56,688 nucleotides of DNA. Origin: Methylophilaceae bacterium (GTDB lineage: Bacteria > Pseudomonadota > Gammaproteobacteria > Burkholderiales > Methylophilaceae). The position numbers and the translations under genes are program-made. The notes under the pieces were generated by a model. The model did not search any database and had not been told where the DNA came from. It saw only the letters and a program-made list of their open reading frames with translations. The stretch is from contig CANFZA010000004.1 of NCBI GenBank assembly GCA_947451235.1, forward strand, positions 1 to 56,688. Reading direction: 5' to 3'. How positions within the stretch are numbered: position 1 is the stretch's first letter; every line of letters starts with the position of its first letter. Below, one piece after another: positions 35,423 through 43,102 of the stretch.

Positions 35423-35982
35423 GCCAACACCCACGCTCACCCGTGGCCATGCACATTGCTTTTATAGCCATCATGAGTCTGAGTTTTTTATGGCTAATCC
35501 CAGCGGCATATCAGCTTTTTTTATCAGACATACAATCGTTAAGCGCAAAAAATAGCATCGCACAATACGGCAATCACGGCCGCTTTAACCTAAAACAATG
35601 GCTAAACGCCCGTGACCAGTTAAACCACGCAATAAGCCTTGCCCCACAAGATCCAGATTTATTACTAAGCGCCGGCCAACTAAACGCCATGCGCGGCTAC
35701 AAAACCAAAGGCAATCAAGATATCAGCAAAGCCTACTACCAAGAAGCCGCAATATTTTATGAAAAGTCATTAAAAATCAGGCCGCTAGACGCAGTCACCT
35801 GGCTAAATTTAACCATTACCCTACAAGCCATACAAGCATTAAACCCAAGCACAGAACAAATTAATCGATACCAATTTTCCTTAGCGCAAACACAAGCAAT
35901 CACCAAAAATGAAAAATATTTAGCCGAAGCGCTAACAAAAACCATAGCAAAAAACGAGAAAGAAGCAAAAGTGAAAATTTAA
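35410..35982 (+). CDS. Membrane-anchored TPR protein
   Basis: A 190-residue protein with one N-terminal membrane segment (IAFIAIMSLSFLWLIPAAYQLF) and a periplasmic part with about two TPR-like helix pairs (ARDQLNHAISLAPQDPDLLLSAGQL and YYQEAAIFYEKSLKIRPLDAVTWLNL). TPR proteins of this size in EPS loci often scaffold export machinery, but no family is recognised. The ATG at 35410 overlaps the phosphatase gene by 13 bp; an ATG at 35449 would keep the TM segment. The sequence ends with a Lys-rich tail. Confidence 0.75.
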   Translation: MRAISQHPRSPVAMHIAFIAIMSLSFLWLIPAAYQLFLSDIQSLSAKNSIAQYGNHGRFNLKQWLNARDQLNHAISLAPQDPDLLLSAGQLNAMRGYKTKGNQDISKAYYQEAAIFYEKSLKIRPLDAVTWLNLTITLQAIQALNPSTEQINRYQFSLAQTQAITKNEKYLAEALTKTIAKNEKEAKVKI

Positions 35983-36074
35983 AAAAAGTCGGCTAACTAA
36001 GAGCGTTTTAAAATCAGGCATTAAAAAAATAACATCGCTATCAATAAGAAATAAAAAGAAACATTAACCCACCT

Positions 36075-36156
36075 GTAGGAGCGGCGCCCTCGCTGCGAAG
36101 CAATGAAAAATGCTCGAAAATTTACCATCGCATCGCGGCGATGGCGCCGCTCCTAC
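36075..36156. repeat. Palindromic GTAGGAGCGGCG element, copy 2
   Basis: Arms GTAGGAGCGGCGCC and GGCGCCGCTCCTAC, with central CGCTGCGA..TCGCGGCGA sequence. It is extended by CACCT/AGGTG on the outside (36070-36161). Confidence 0.85.
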
Positions 36157-36268
36157 AGGTGAGGTTAAGAAATGGTAACTAAGAATTGTAAATTGAGTAT
36201 GGGTTTAATAATTAGGATTTTAAAAACACAAAGCCAAAACAACTGATAAAGCGTTTGAAAAGTCGTAT

Positions 36269-36350
36269 GTAGGAGCGGCGCCCTCGCCGCGAAGCAATGA
36301 AACAAGCTCGGAAATTTACCATCGCATCGCGGCGAGGGCGCCGCTCCTAC
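36269..36350. repeat. Palindromic GTAGGAGCGGCG element, copy 3
   Basis: GTAGGAGCGGCGCCCTCGCC and GGCGAGGGCGCCGCTCCTAC arms pair almost perfectly around a 42-bp centre. The left flank TTGAAAAGTCGTAT is the reverse complement of the sequence adjoining copy 1. Confidence 0.85.
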
Positions 36351-36462
36351 AGGTGAGGTTAAGAAATGGTAACTAAGAATTATAAATTGAGTATGGGTTT
36401 AATAATTAGGATTTAAAAAACACAAAGCCAAAACAAGTGATAAAGCGTTTGAAAAGTCGTAT

Positions 36463-36543
36463 GTAGGAGCGGCGTTCCGCCGCGAAGCAATGAAACATGC
36501 TCGAAAATTTACCATCGCTTCGCGGCGAGGGCGCCGCTCCTAC
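36463..36543. repeat. Palindromic GTAGGAGCGGCG element, copy 4
   Basis: Same arms as copy 3, except that the left arm reads GGCGTTCCGCCGCGA, so pairing is interrupted. It has the same TTGAAAAGTCGTAT left flank. Confidence 0.85.
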
Positions 36544-36620
36544 AGGTGGATTAAAGGTTTGATAACTGAGAATTGTAAATAAGCATTATTTTTATTAATT
36601 AGGTTTTAAGAAAACACACA

Positions 36621-36658
36621 CAAAAAACATAACAAAACACAAAACACAAAACACATGA
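36621..36658. repeat. AAAACAC microsatellite upstream of ugd
   Basis: Run of short A/C repeats (AAAACACAAAACACAAAACACATG) occupying the leader of ugd. No good Shine-Dalgarno is visible there, so ugd translation initiation may rely on an unstructured leader. Confidence 0.5.
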
Positions 36659-36671
36659 AAAACACCCCAAA

Positions 36672-38054
36672 ATGAAAATAGCCATCGCAGGCACAGGTTA
36701 CGTTGGTTTATCTAACGCAATATTGCTTGCGCAGCACAACCACGTGGTTGCGCTGGATATTATTCCTGAAAAAGTGGCCATGCTTAACCGCAAACAATCG
36801 CCTATTGAAGATGCGGAAATTGAAGATTTTTTTGCCAACAAAGCGCTAAACTTTAAGGCCACTTTAGATAAGCACGAAGCTTACCTAGGTGCCGATTATG
36901 TGATTATTGCCACGCCTACCGACTACGACGCTGAAACCAATTATTTCAACACCAGTTCTATAGAAGCCGTGGTTCAAGATGTAATGCGCATTAACCCACA
37001 AGCGGTGATGATTATTAAATCCACTGTGCCTGTGGGTTACACCGCGCAGTTAAAAGAAAAGTATCGTCACTTACTGATACAGCAAGCTGATGTAACAAAC
37101 GCTGAAGTGGTTGAATCCACCACCGTTAGCCCTGAGTCTGTCGAAGGCGCTCAAGCCCTTCAAATTTCCACAAGCTCAATGCAAACGGATTTTAAACCTC
37201 AACATGACCAAGCCCCAGCTCAAGCCTCAGCCCAAGATCTAAAACAAGATCTAAAACAAGATCTAAAACAAGATCTAACCCAAATCCCCAACATCATATT
37301 CTCCCCAGAATTTCTACGTGAAGGCAAAGCCCTTTACGACAATCTACACCCATCGCGCATTGTGATAGGTGAGCGCTCACCACGCGCAGAAGCCTTTGCC
37401 AAGTTATTGCAACAAGGCGCCATTAAACAAAATATTCCCGTATTATTTACCGACGCTACCGAAGCCGAAGCCATTAAGCTTTTCGCCAATACCTATTTAG
37501 CCATGCGCGTGGCCTTTTTTAACGAGCTAGATACCTACGCCGCCACACTGCAATTAAATAGCAAACAAATCATCCAAGGCGTAAGTTTAGACCCACGCAT
37601 AGGCGACCACTACAACAATCCATCGTTTGGTTACGGCGGCTATTGCCTACCAAAAGACACCAAACAACTGCTGGCCAATTACAACAATGTGCCGCAAAAT
37701 CTCATACACGCCATTGTCGATTCCAATACCACACGCAAAGACTTTATCGCCGCCAGCATCCTCAAGCGCAAGCCAAAAGTAGTCGGCATTCATCGCTTGG
37801 TAATGAAAGCCGGCTCAGATAATTTTAGAGCCTCCAGTATACAAGGCGTGATGAAACGCATTAAAGCCAAAGGCATAGAAGTCATCGTCTACGAACCAGC
37901 TTTAAAAGAAGCCAGCTTTTTTAACTCACGCGTGGTGAATGATCTAGCGCAATTTAAACAGCAAGCCGATGTAATAGTAGCCAACCGAATGACAGACGCG
38001 CTGCAAGATGTAGAAAACAAAGTCTACACACGCGATTTATTTGGTAAAGACTAA
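36672..38054 (+). CDS. ugd: UDP-glucose 6-dehydrogenase with ~70-residue insertion
   Basis: Oxidises UDP-glucose to UDP-glucuronate for polysaccharide synthesis. The NAD fold GTGYVGLSN is at residues 7-15, with [41 protein letters not shown] and the catalytic Cys in [12 protein letters not shown]. The close relatives have about 388 residues; this has 460 because residues about 134-206 are inserted between KYRH and [12 protein letters not shown]. The insertion is low complexity, ends in four QDLK/QDLT units (12-bp DNA repeats at 37233-37280) and contains a palindrome-like repeat (37133-37178). The frame is intact. It is followed after 3 bp by the next gene. Confidence 0.92.
   Translation: MKIAIAGTGYVGLSNAILLAQHNHVVALDIIPEKVAMLNRKQSPIEDAEIEDFFANKALNFKATLDKHEAYLGADYVIIATPTDYDAETNYFNTSSIEAVVQDVMRINPQAVMIIKSTVPVGYTAQLKEKYRHLLIQQADVTNAEVVESTTVSPESVEGAQALQISTSSMQTDFKPQHDQAPAQASAQDLKQDLKQDLKQDLTQIPNIIFSPEFLREGKALYDNLHPSRIVIGERSPRAEAFAKLLQQGAIKQNIPVLFTDATEAEAIKLFANTYLAMRVAFFNELDTYAATLQLNSKQIIQGVSLDPRIGDHYNNPSFGYGGYCLPKDTKQLLANYNNVPQNLIHAIVDSNTTRKDFIAASILKRKPKVVGIHRLVMKAGSDNFRASSIQGVMKRIKAKGIEVIVYEPALKEASFFNSRVVNDLAQFKQQADVIVANRMTDALQDVENKVYTRDLFGKD
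37133..37178. repeat. REP-like inverted repeat inside ugd
   Basis: TGAGTCTGTCGAAGG (37133-37147) faces CCCTTCAAATTTCCACAAGC..TCA (to 37178). TGAGCTTGTCGAAGG-type sequences are widespread intergenic palindromes in proteobacteria. Here the sequence is translated in frame as [16 protein letters not shown]. Confidence 0.5.
37233..37280 (+). repeat. 12-bp tandem repeat in ugd coding sequence
   Basis: Four units of CAAGATCTAAAA (the last ends AACC) encode [16 protein letters not shown]. Units of 12 bp keep the frame if copy number changes. Confidence 0.9.
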
Positions 38055-38057
38055 GCC

Positions 38058-38678
38058 ATGAATCTAAATCAAAATCTTAGCCTAAATCTTAGCCAAAATC
38101 TTTCCCAGCGCATCACTGCCAGTGAATCCGGTAGTTTTTACGGTGGCATCAGCGTAGCCGATATTCAAGCAGATAACTACAGCTCCAGCCTGCGCAACAA
38201 GCTCGTGGCAGAAGCATTTTATCTCACAGGCAATATTGAAAAATACGGCAGTGGATTTATTCGCATCCGCAAAGCACTAATGGATTACCCTGAAATAGAT
38301 TTCGAAATTGCAGAGTTTTGTGGTGGCGTAATGGCTAAGTTTACACAGCGTAATGGTGGAAACGACCTTACAGGGCAAGTCGCAGCCAATGTCGGAACAA
38401 ATGTCGGTGTAAATGTCGGTGTAAATGTCGGTACAAATGATTTGCTGATTTATATCCAAGCACATCCAGGCCAACGAACCGGTGAAATGGCGATAGCCTT
38501 CAAAATAACTAAACGCACCATAGAGCGCTGGCTTAAACAGCTAAAAGAAAGTAGCAAGATAGAATTTAAGGGCGCAACAAAAACTGGTGGATATTATTAC
38601 CTAGACTTAAATCCAGACCTAAACACAGATCTAAATCCAGACCTAAACCCAACACCAAACCTTGAGCCAGGCGCCTAG
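38058..38678 (+). CDS. Mini AlbA_2/RecG-like protein: internal-deletion derivative with winged helix
   Basis: A 206-residue protein. Residues about 13-23 (LSQRITASE) match the extreme N-terminus of the 38946 protein, and it then jumps to that protein's C-terminal ATPase portion (FYGGISVADIQADNY ... SGFIRIRKAL). About 320 residues, including the AlbA_2 DNA-binding domain and most of the HATPase, are absent. After an NVGTNVGVNVGVNVG linker comes an intact winged HTH (GEMAIAFKITKRTIERWLKQLKE). Asn/Leu-rich repeats occur at both ends. Nucleotide divergence from the paralogue rules out a very recent copy. The frame is intact and coupled to ugd (3-bp gap). Confidence 0.7.
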   Translation: MNLNQNLSLNLSQNLSQRITASESGSFYGGISVADIQADNYSSSLRNKLVAEAFYLTGNIEKYGSGFIRIRKALMDYPEIDFEIAEFCGGVMAKFTQRNGGNDLTGQVAANVGTNVGVNVGVNVGTNDLLIYIQAHPGQRTGEMAIAFKITKRTIERWLKQLKESSKIEFKGATKTGGYYYLDLNPDLNTDLNPDLNPTPNLEPGA

Positions 38679-38682
38679 ACCA

Positions 38683-38949
38683 ATGAAATCAATTGTCTCC
38701 CAAAAGCTCACGTTCAAGCTTAGCACTATGCAGAATAGCTTAGCGCTTGCCAAAGGATGGAGTGAGCGTCAGTTGCACTATTGCTTGCGCGTTGCAGAAA
38801 TTTTCCCTGATGTAAAAGCTCTGCACACACTATGTGCAGAATTAAAATGGTCACACATCCAACTACCTGCACGTGAAGCGCTACAAGCCAAACTTCACCA
38901 ATCTATTGCCTTGGCCAGAGCAAAACTTAATATTGGCGACGCACCATGA
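38683..38949 (+). CDS. Mini DUF1016 (YhcG-like) protein with internal deletion
   Basis: An 88-residue protein. ALAKGWSERQLHYCLRVAEIFP ... LCAELKWSHI matches the N-terminal DUF1016 domain of YhcG-family PD-(D/E)XK proteins. It then passes directly to LPAREALQAKLHQSIALARAKL, the typical extreme C-terminus of the family. The nuclease domain in between (normally over 150 residues) is missing, so it should be catalytically dead. The ATG at 38683 lies 4 bp after the previous stop, and its own stop overlaps the next ATG (ATGA). It may be a decayed gene or a retained small binding module. Confidence 0.65.
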   Translation: MKSIVSQKLTFKLSTMQNSLALAKGWSERQLHYCLRVAEIFPDVKALHTLCAELKWSHIQLPAREALQAKLHQSIALARAKLNIGDAP

Positions 38950-40232
38950 ACCTAACCCAACGCATCACCGCCAGTGAACCCAACACCATAGAATTCAACG
39001 CCTATTTTGACCAAACCACGGTAGCGCAACTCATTAACTTTGCCAACCAAAAAGGCGGCATGGTATTAGTAGGCGTAAAAAACACAGGCGAAATTTGTGG
39101 CGTAAGCCTAGGCAAAGAAACCTTAAACGACTGGCTAAGCCAAATAAACACAGCAACCACGCCCGCACTAACGCCACATATTGCGCTATACACAGAGCAA
39201 GGCAAAACCGTAGTCGCCATCAGCATAGCGCCATGCCCAGTAACGCCCATTAATATCAACACCAGCCATATTAAAACCAACAAAACAGCGCGGCACTTAA
39301 CCAGCGTAAACAGTGGCTATCAACAGCAAAATTTACCTGAAAGCAGTCACTTAAACATGCCACCTATGCATTTTCCGTGGGGCTTATCTCAAGCACAAAC
39401 ACACACGCTGGATGACTTATCTGCTCCCAAAATTGAACGCTTTATTAGCCAAATAAACCACAGCGGGCGCTTTAAAATACAAACCACCAACATTGCCGCA
39501 TTAGAAAAGCTCAACTACATTATTAACGGCCACCCCACTTGGCAGGCCATGCTACTGTTTGCCAAACAACCCATGCGCCACCACATACACATTGGCCGCT
39601 ATGAAACGCCAACCACCATGATAGGCGACCAGCAATTTACCGACACCCTGTTTGAAATTGTCGATATAACAATGGCCTGCGTAAGCGCAAACATAAGCAA
39701 CAACAGCGGCTTAAAACCCCTCAACAACAATAGCCAGCAACAACGCCCAGCCTACCCAATACCAGCCTACCCAATACCAGCCCTACGCGAAGCGCTATTA
39801 AACGCAGTTATCCACCGAAACTACAACGACAGCTCAGACATACAAATCAAAATATTTGACGACCATCTCACCATATTTAGCCCCGGCACCCTTTATGGCG
39901 GCATCACAGTGGCAGATTTACAAGCCGATAATTATCGACCAAGCTTGCGCAACAAACTCATCGCCGAAGCGTTTTACCTCACAGGCAATAGCGAAAAATA
40001 TGGCAGTGGATTTATTCGTATACGCAAAGCGCTAGAAGATTACCCTGAAATAAAATTTGAAATAGCAGAAGTCGCTGGTGGTGTATTGGCAACATTTACC
40101 CAGCAACAAAGCGCAGTCGATAGCCATGTGAATACCAGCCTGAATACCAGTGTGAATAGCCACCTGAATGTCAGTAAAAATGCCAGCCCAAACGCCCACC
40201 CCGGCGCGTTGTTAAGTGGCCAACCAATATGA
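38946..40232 (+). CDS. AlbA_2 domain / RecG-like ATP-binding protein
   Basis: A 428-residue protein of the Schlafen-AlbA_2 plus HATPase_c_4 class, often mis-named RecG-like helicase. AlbA_2 is at residues about 10-110 (TIEFNAYFDQTTVAQLINFANQKGGMVLVGV); the ATPase-like half has ALREALLNAVIHRNY and FGPG-like FSPGTLYGGI, with SGFIRIRKALEDYP. The C-terminal winged helix usual in this class is missing: the protein ends in Asn/Ser repeats (NTSLNTSVNSHLNVSKN). A YPIPAYPIPA duplication lies near residue 275. Members act in regulation, defence or unknown roles. It is coupled to the mini-DUF1016 gene by ATGA. Confidence 0.78.
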   Translation: MNLTQRITASEPNTIEFNAYFDQTTVAQLINFANQKGGMVLVGVKNTGEICGVSLGKETLNDWLSQINTATTPALTPHIALYTEQGKTVVAISIAPCPVTPININTSHIKTNKTARHLTSVNSGYQQQNLPESSHLNMPPMHFPWGLSQAQTHTLDDLSAPKIERFISQINHSGRFKIQTTNIAALEKLNYIINGHPTWQAMLLFAKQPMRHHIHIGRYETPTTMIGDQQFTDTLFEIVDITMACVSANISNNSGLKPLNNNSQQQRPAYPIPAYPIPALREALLNAVIHRNYNDSSDIQIKIFDDHLTIFSPGTLYGGITVADLQADNYRPSLRNKLIAEAFYLTGNSEKYGSGFIRIRKALEDYPEIKFEIAEVAGGVLATFTQQQSAVDSHVNTSLNTSVNSHLNVSKNASPNAHPGALLSGQPI

Positions 40233-40245
40233 ACGCCACTCCAAC

Positions 40246-41856
40246 ATGAACGCCATTCATAGAGTAGCCACCAACACCGGCATTCTTTACCTACGCATGG
40301 CCATCACGGTATTTATATCGCTCTACGCAACGCGCTTGGTACTTACCGCCCTAGGCATAGAAAACTTTGGCTTATACAACCTAGTGGGCGGCGTAATCGC
40401 CATGCTCGGTTTTTTAAATGGCGCAATGGCCGCCGCCACGCAACGCTTTATGTCTATTGCCCAAGGCGCAGGCGACATAGCAAAAGTAAAACGCATTTTT
40501 AACATGAGCACCGTATTACACGCCGGCATCGCCATATTAGTGGTAATAGTGTTCGAAATTGCCGGCTACTTCTTTTTTAACGGCATGCTAAACATCGCCG
40601 AAAATCGCATCGCCGTGGCAAAACTCGTCTACCAATTTATGGTCATCAGCACGCTATTCACCATAATTTCTGTACCCTACGAAGCCGTCATCACCTCGCA
40701 TGAAAACATGCTTTTTTACGCCATATTAGGCGTAGGCGAAGCACTATTAAAACTAGCCATCGCGCTATATATAAGCTACGGCACACTCAATTTACCAACA
40801 AGCCTAAACATAAGCGCACAGCACCTACAGCTAAACTACAGCACTGTAGATAGCCTCACTATTTATGGCTTACTCATGGCCGTGTTATCCATTGTTATGC
40901 TGATGATACGCAGACATTATTGCCACAAAAAATACGCAGAATGTGAGTTCGATTTAAAAAAACACTACGACAAAAAACTTCTAAAAGAAATCACCAGCTT
41001 TGCCGGCTGGTCTTTTTTAGGCACGGCCAGCAGCATGGTCGCCAATTATGGGCAAGCCATAGTCATCAATGTTTTTTTTGGCACAGCGGTTAATGCCGCA
41101 CAAGCGATTGCAGGCCAAATTTGCGGGCAATTGAGCGTTTTTGCTAGCACCTTAATGAAAGCATTAAACCCAGTAATCGATAAAAGCGAAGGCGCTGGCG
41201 ACCGCAACTTAATGCTCAAAGCCACCATGATGGGCAGTAAAGTTTCTTTCTTTTTGATTATGTTGCTATATATTCCATTTTTAATAGAAATGCCATTTAT
41301 TCTAAAGCTATGGCTAAAAAACGTACCAGAATTAACCGTAATATTTTGCCAGTTATCTTTAGTTCGTAGCCTTATAGAGCAGGTGTTTATACCGTTAAAC
41401 ACAGCCATATCAGCTGTGGGTAATATTAAGCGTTATCAAATAAGTGGTTCATTACTGTCATTTTTGCCATTAGCCATTACCTACACCTTATTCAAATTTG
41501 GCTACCCAGCTTATGCAATTTATATTGTATTTATTATCTACGCAATATTACTTGCAATGCTTACCCTCTACTTTGCCAAAAAGCATTGCCATTTATCGCT
41601 GGCCGATTTTTTTTGTAATGTAATTGCTCGCTGCGCCTCTACATTTACTTTGGTTTTTCTAATGGCCTTAATACCATATTTTACCTCCGAGCCTAGTGCT
41701 ATGCGCCTAATAAACGTGGCGATAATTAGTCTTGTCAGCTACTTAATTATTGTATTTTTTATAGGCTTTTCAGGCGATGAAAGAGTGAAGATTAAACAGT
41801 TAGTATCAGTGATATTAAGCAAGATTGGATTTACAAACTTTGCATTCAGGTTATGA
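40246..41856 (+). CDS. wzx: Polysaccharide flippase (Wzx-like, MOP superfamily)
   Basis: A 536-residue membrane protein with 12 or more hydrophobic segments. The N-terminus (NTGILYLRMAITVFISLYATRLVLTALGIENFGLYNLVGGVIAML) is characteristic of Wzx/O-antigen exporters. It would flip undecaprenyl-linked repeat units to the periplasm. The ATG at 40246 lies 14 bp after the upstream stop; a GTG at 40216 within the previous gene is in frame. It is long for Wzx because of extended loops. Confidence 0.88.
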   Translation: MNAIHRVATNTGILYLRMAITVFISLYATRLVLTALGIENFGLYNLVGGVIAMLGFLNGAMAAATQRFMSIAQGAGDIAKVKRIFNMSTVLHAGIAILVVIVFEIAGYFFFNGMLNIAENRIAVAKLVYQFMVISTLFTIISVPYEAVITSHENMLFYAILGVGEALLKLAIALYISYGTLNLPTSLNISAQHLQLNYSTVDSLTIYGLLMAVLSIVMLMIRRHYCHKKYAECEFDLKKHYDKKLLKEITSFAGWSFLGTASSMVANYGQAIVINVFFGTAVNAAQAIAGQICGQLSVFASTLMKALNPVIDKSEGAGDRNLMLKATMMGSKVSFFLIMLLYIPFLIEMPFILKLWLKNVPELTVIFCQLSLVRSLIEQVFIPLNTAISAVGNIKRYQISGSLLSFLPLAITYTLFKFGYPAYAIYIVFIIYAILLAMLTLYFAKKHCHLSLADFFCNVIARCASTFTLVFLMALIPYFTSEPSAMRLINVAIISLVSYLIIVFFIGFSGDERVKIKQLVSVILSKIGFTNFAFRL

Positions 41857-41880
41857 ATGAAGTTATATACACAACCAAAT

Positions 41881-42036
41881 ATGACAACAAACTATTCAAT
41901 TTTAATAAATACAACCAATAGTTTTGAATGTTACTTGACTATTTTTTTGGTTTATAAAAAAAGTTATGGCCAGAATACTTTAGTTAGTTTTGTGTCGATT
42001 TTTAGAAGTAGCTTTAGGCTAAAAAAGGTCAATTGA
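41881..42036 (+). pseudogene. Fragment of a duplicated glycosyltransferase start
   Basis: A 51-codon frame whose first 16 residues, MTTNYSILINTTNSFE, are nearly identical to the start of the 43103 protein (MTKNYSILINTTDSFE). After that the homology stops (CYLTIFLVYKKSYG...). The DNA matches as well. Its stop TGA overlaps the ATG of the next gene by one base. This is a truncated relic of a related gene, or a promoterless coupling leader. Confidence 0.65.
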
Positions 42037-43097
42037 TGAACGTTATCTATAAAGAAGGCCGGTCAGAGTGGATTGATATACTAAAAGGATTTTTGCTCCT
42101 GTGTATTGTTTTTTCACACTTTGGATACGTCCCCGCACCAATTGCTTTTGTAATCAAACCTACTGGTGATGTATGGGTTCCTGCATTTTTCTTTTTGTCA
42201 GGCTTATTGTTCAATGAAAATCGCTACACACGTTTTGAGGACTTTTTAAATAGCAGGTTTAAGTCACTACTTCTACCCTATCTATTTTTCTTTTTTACAT
42301 TCCTCTTATTGGATTGGAATCTTTATCTAAAAACTGAAAGTACGCTGATAACTGCGCTAGTTTCACTATTTAATGCCGGAGGCCCACCAAAAGAATCACC
42401 GCTTTGGTTTTTAATAAGTTTATTTGAAATAAGCGTTATTTATTATTTTATTGCCCAGTATTTCAAGAATGTTATCAGAAGATTAGCCTTAGTGTTTGCC
42501 AGTACATTAGTAGGATATTTTATGTACCTTTATGGAGTCCATCCGCCTTTTGGTATTGATGTATTGTTGTCTGGTCTAACGTTTTATGGAGTTGGACATT
42601 TGCTTAATGGATATATTTCCAGATTAATAGATAATTTAAATGGATATATTAAATGGATTTTAGTAGCGACGCTATTAGCTATAGTTTCAGGATTTGCCGC
42701 TTCCTATAATCCAGATACGGTATTAGGGCAAAATCGAATTAATAATTTCTACCTTTTTTATCTAACCTCAATATGTGGCACTTTGTCAGCAATTACTTTT
42801 AGTGTAATTCTATGGAATAGCCTAAAGCGCTATTGCCTAGCAATCAAAGTGTTTAATTTCTTTCGGTATATTGCGATCCAAGGCTTGCCAGTGTTAGCAA
42901 CTCACGTTTATATAATTATAGTAGTTGATAACTTCTTAAAAGTATTTGGATTTCCACATAATTCATTGGCTGGATTTATATTTAAAACCTTGGCAATTGC
43001 ACTTTTAATCTACTTCTTTATCGTTCCATTTGTTTACAACAAATTAAATTTTGTATTTGGGAAAAACAAATGGAGCAATTTAAATTTTAATAAATAA
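42036..43097 (+). CDS. Acyltransferase 3 family membrane protein
   Basis: A 353-residue multi-pass protein of the acyltransferase-3 (OafA/NodX-like) group: EWIDILKGFLLLCIVFSHFGY carries the conserved catalytic-type His in the first helix, followed by FFFLSGLLFNE. About ten TM segments fit O-acetylation of a polysaccharide sugar. The region is visibly AT-richer than its neighbours, as is the next gene, consistent with separate acquisition. Confidence 0.85.
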   Translation: MNVIYKEGRSEWIDILKGFLLLCIVFSHFGYVPAPIAFVIKPTGDVWVPAFFFLSGLLFNENRYTRFEDFLNSRFKSLLLPYLFFFFTFLLLDWNLYLKTESTLITALVSLFNAGGPPKESPLWFLISLFEISVIYYFIAQYFKNVIRRLALVFASTLVGYFMYLYGVHPPFGIDVLLSGLTFYGVGHLLNGYISRLIDNLNGYIKWILVATLLAIVSGFAASYNPDTVLGQNRINNFYLFYLTSICGTLSAITFSVILWNSLKRYCLAIKVFNFFRYIAIQGLPVLATHVYIIIVVDNFLKVFGFPHNSLAGFIFKTLAIALLIYFFIVPFVYNKLNFVFGKNKWSNLNFNK

Positions 43098-43102
43098 AAA
43101 AC

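Larger units (their letters stand above)
36070..36617. repeat. 194-bp-period tandem array of palindromic elements
   Basis: Three palindromes start GTAGGAGC at 36075, 36269 and 36463, exactly 194 bp apart. Between them lies a near-identical spacer (GGTGAGGTTAAGAAATGGTA ... GATAAAGCGTTTGAAAAGTC); a degenerate third spacer runs to about 36617. The first palindrome is flanked by CACCT/AGGTG. It fills the 689-bp gap between the TPR gene and ugd, which holds no other recognised feature apart from an AAAACAC microsatellite at its end. Confidence 0.9.
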
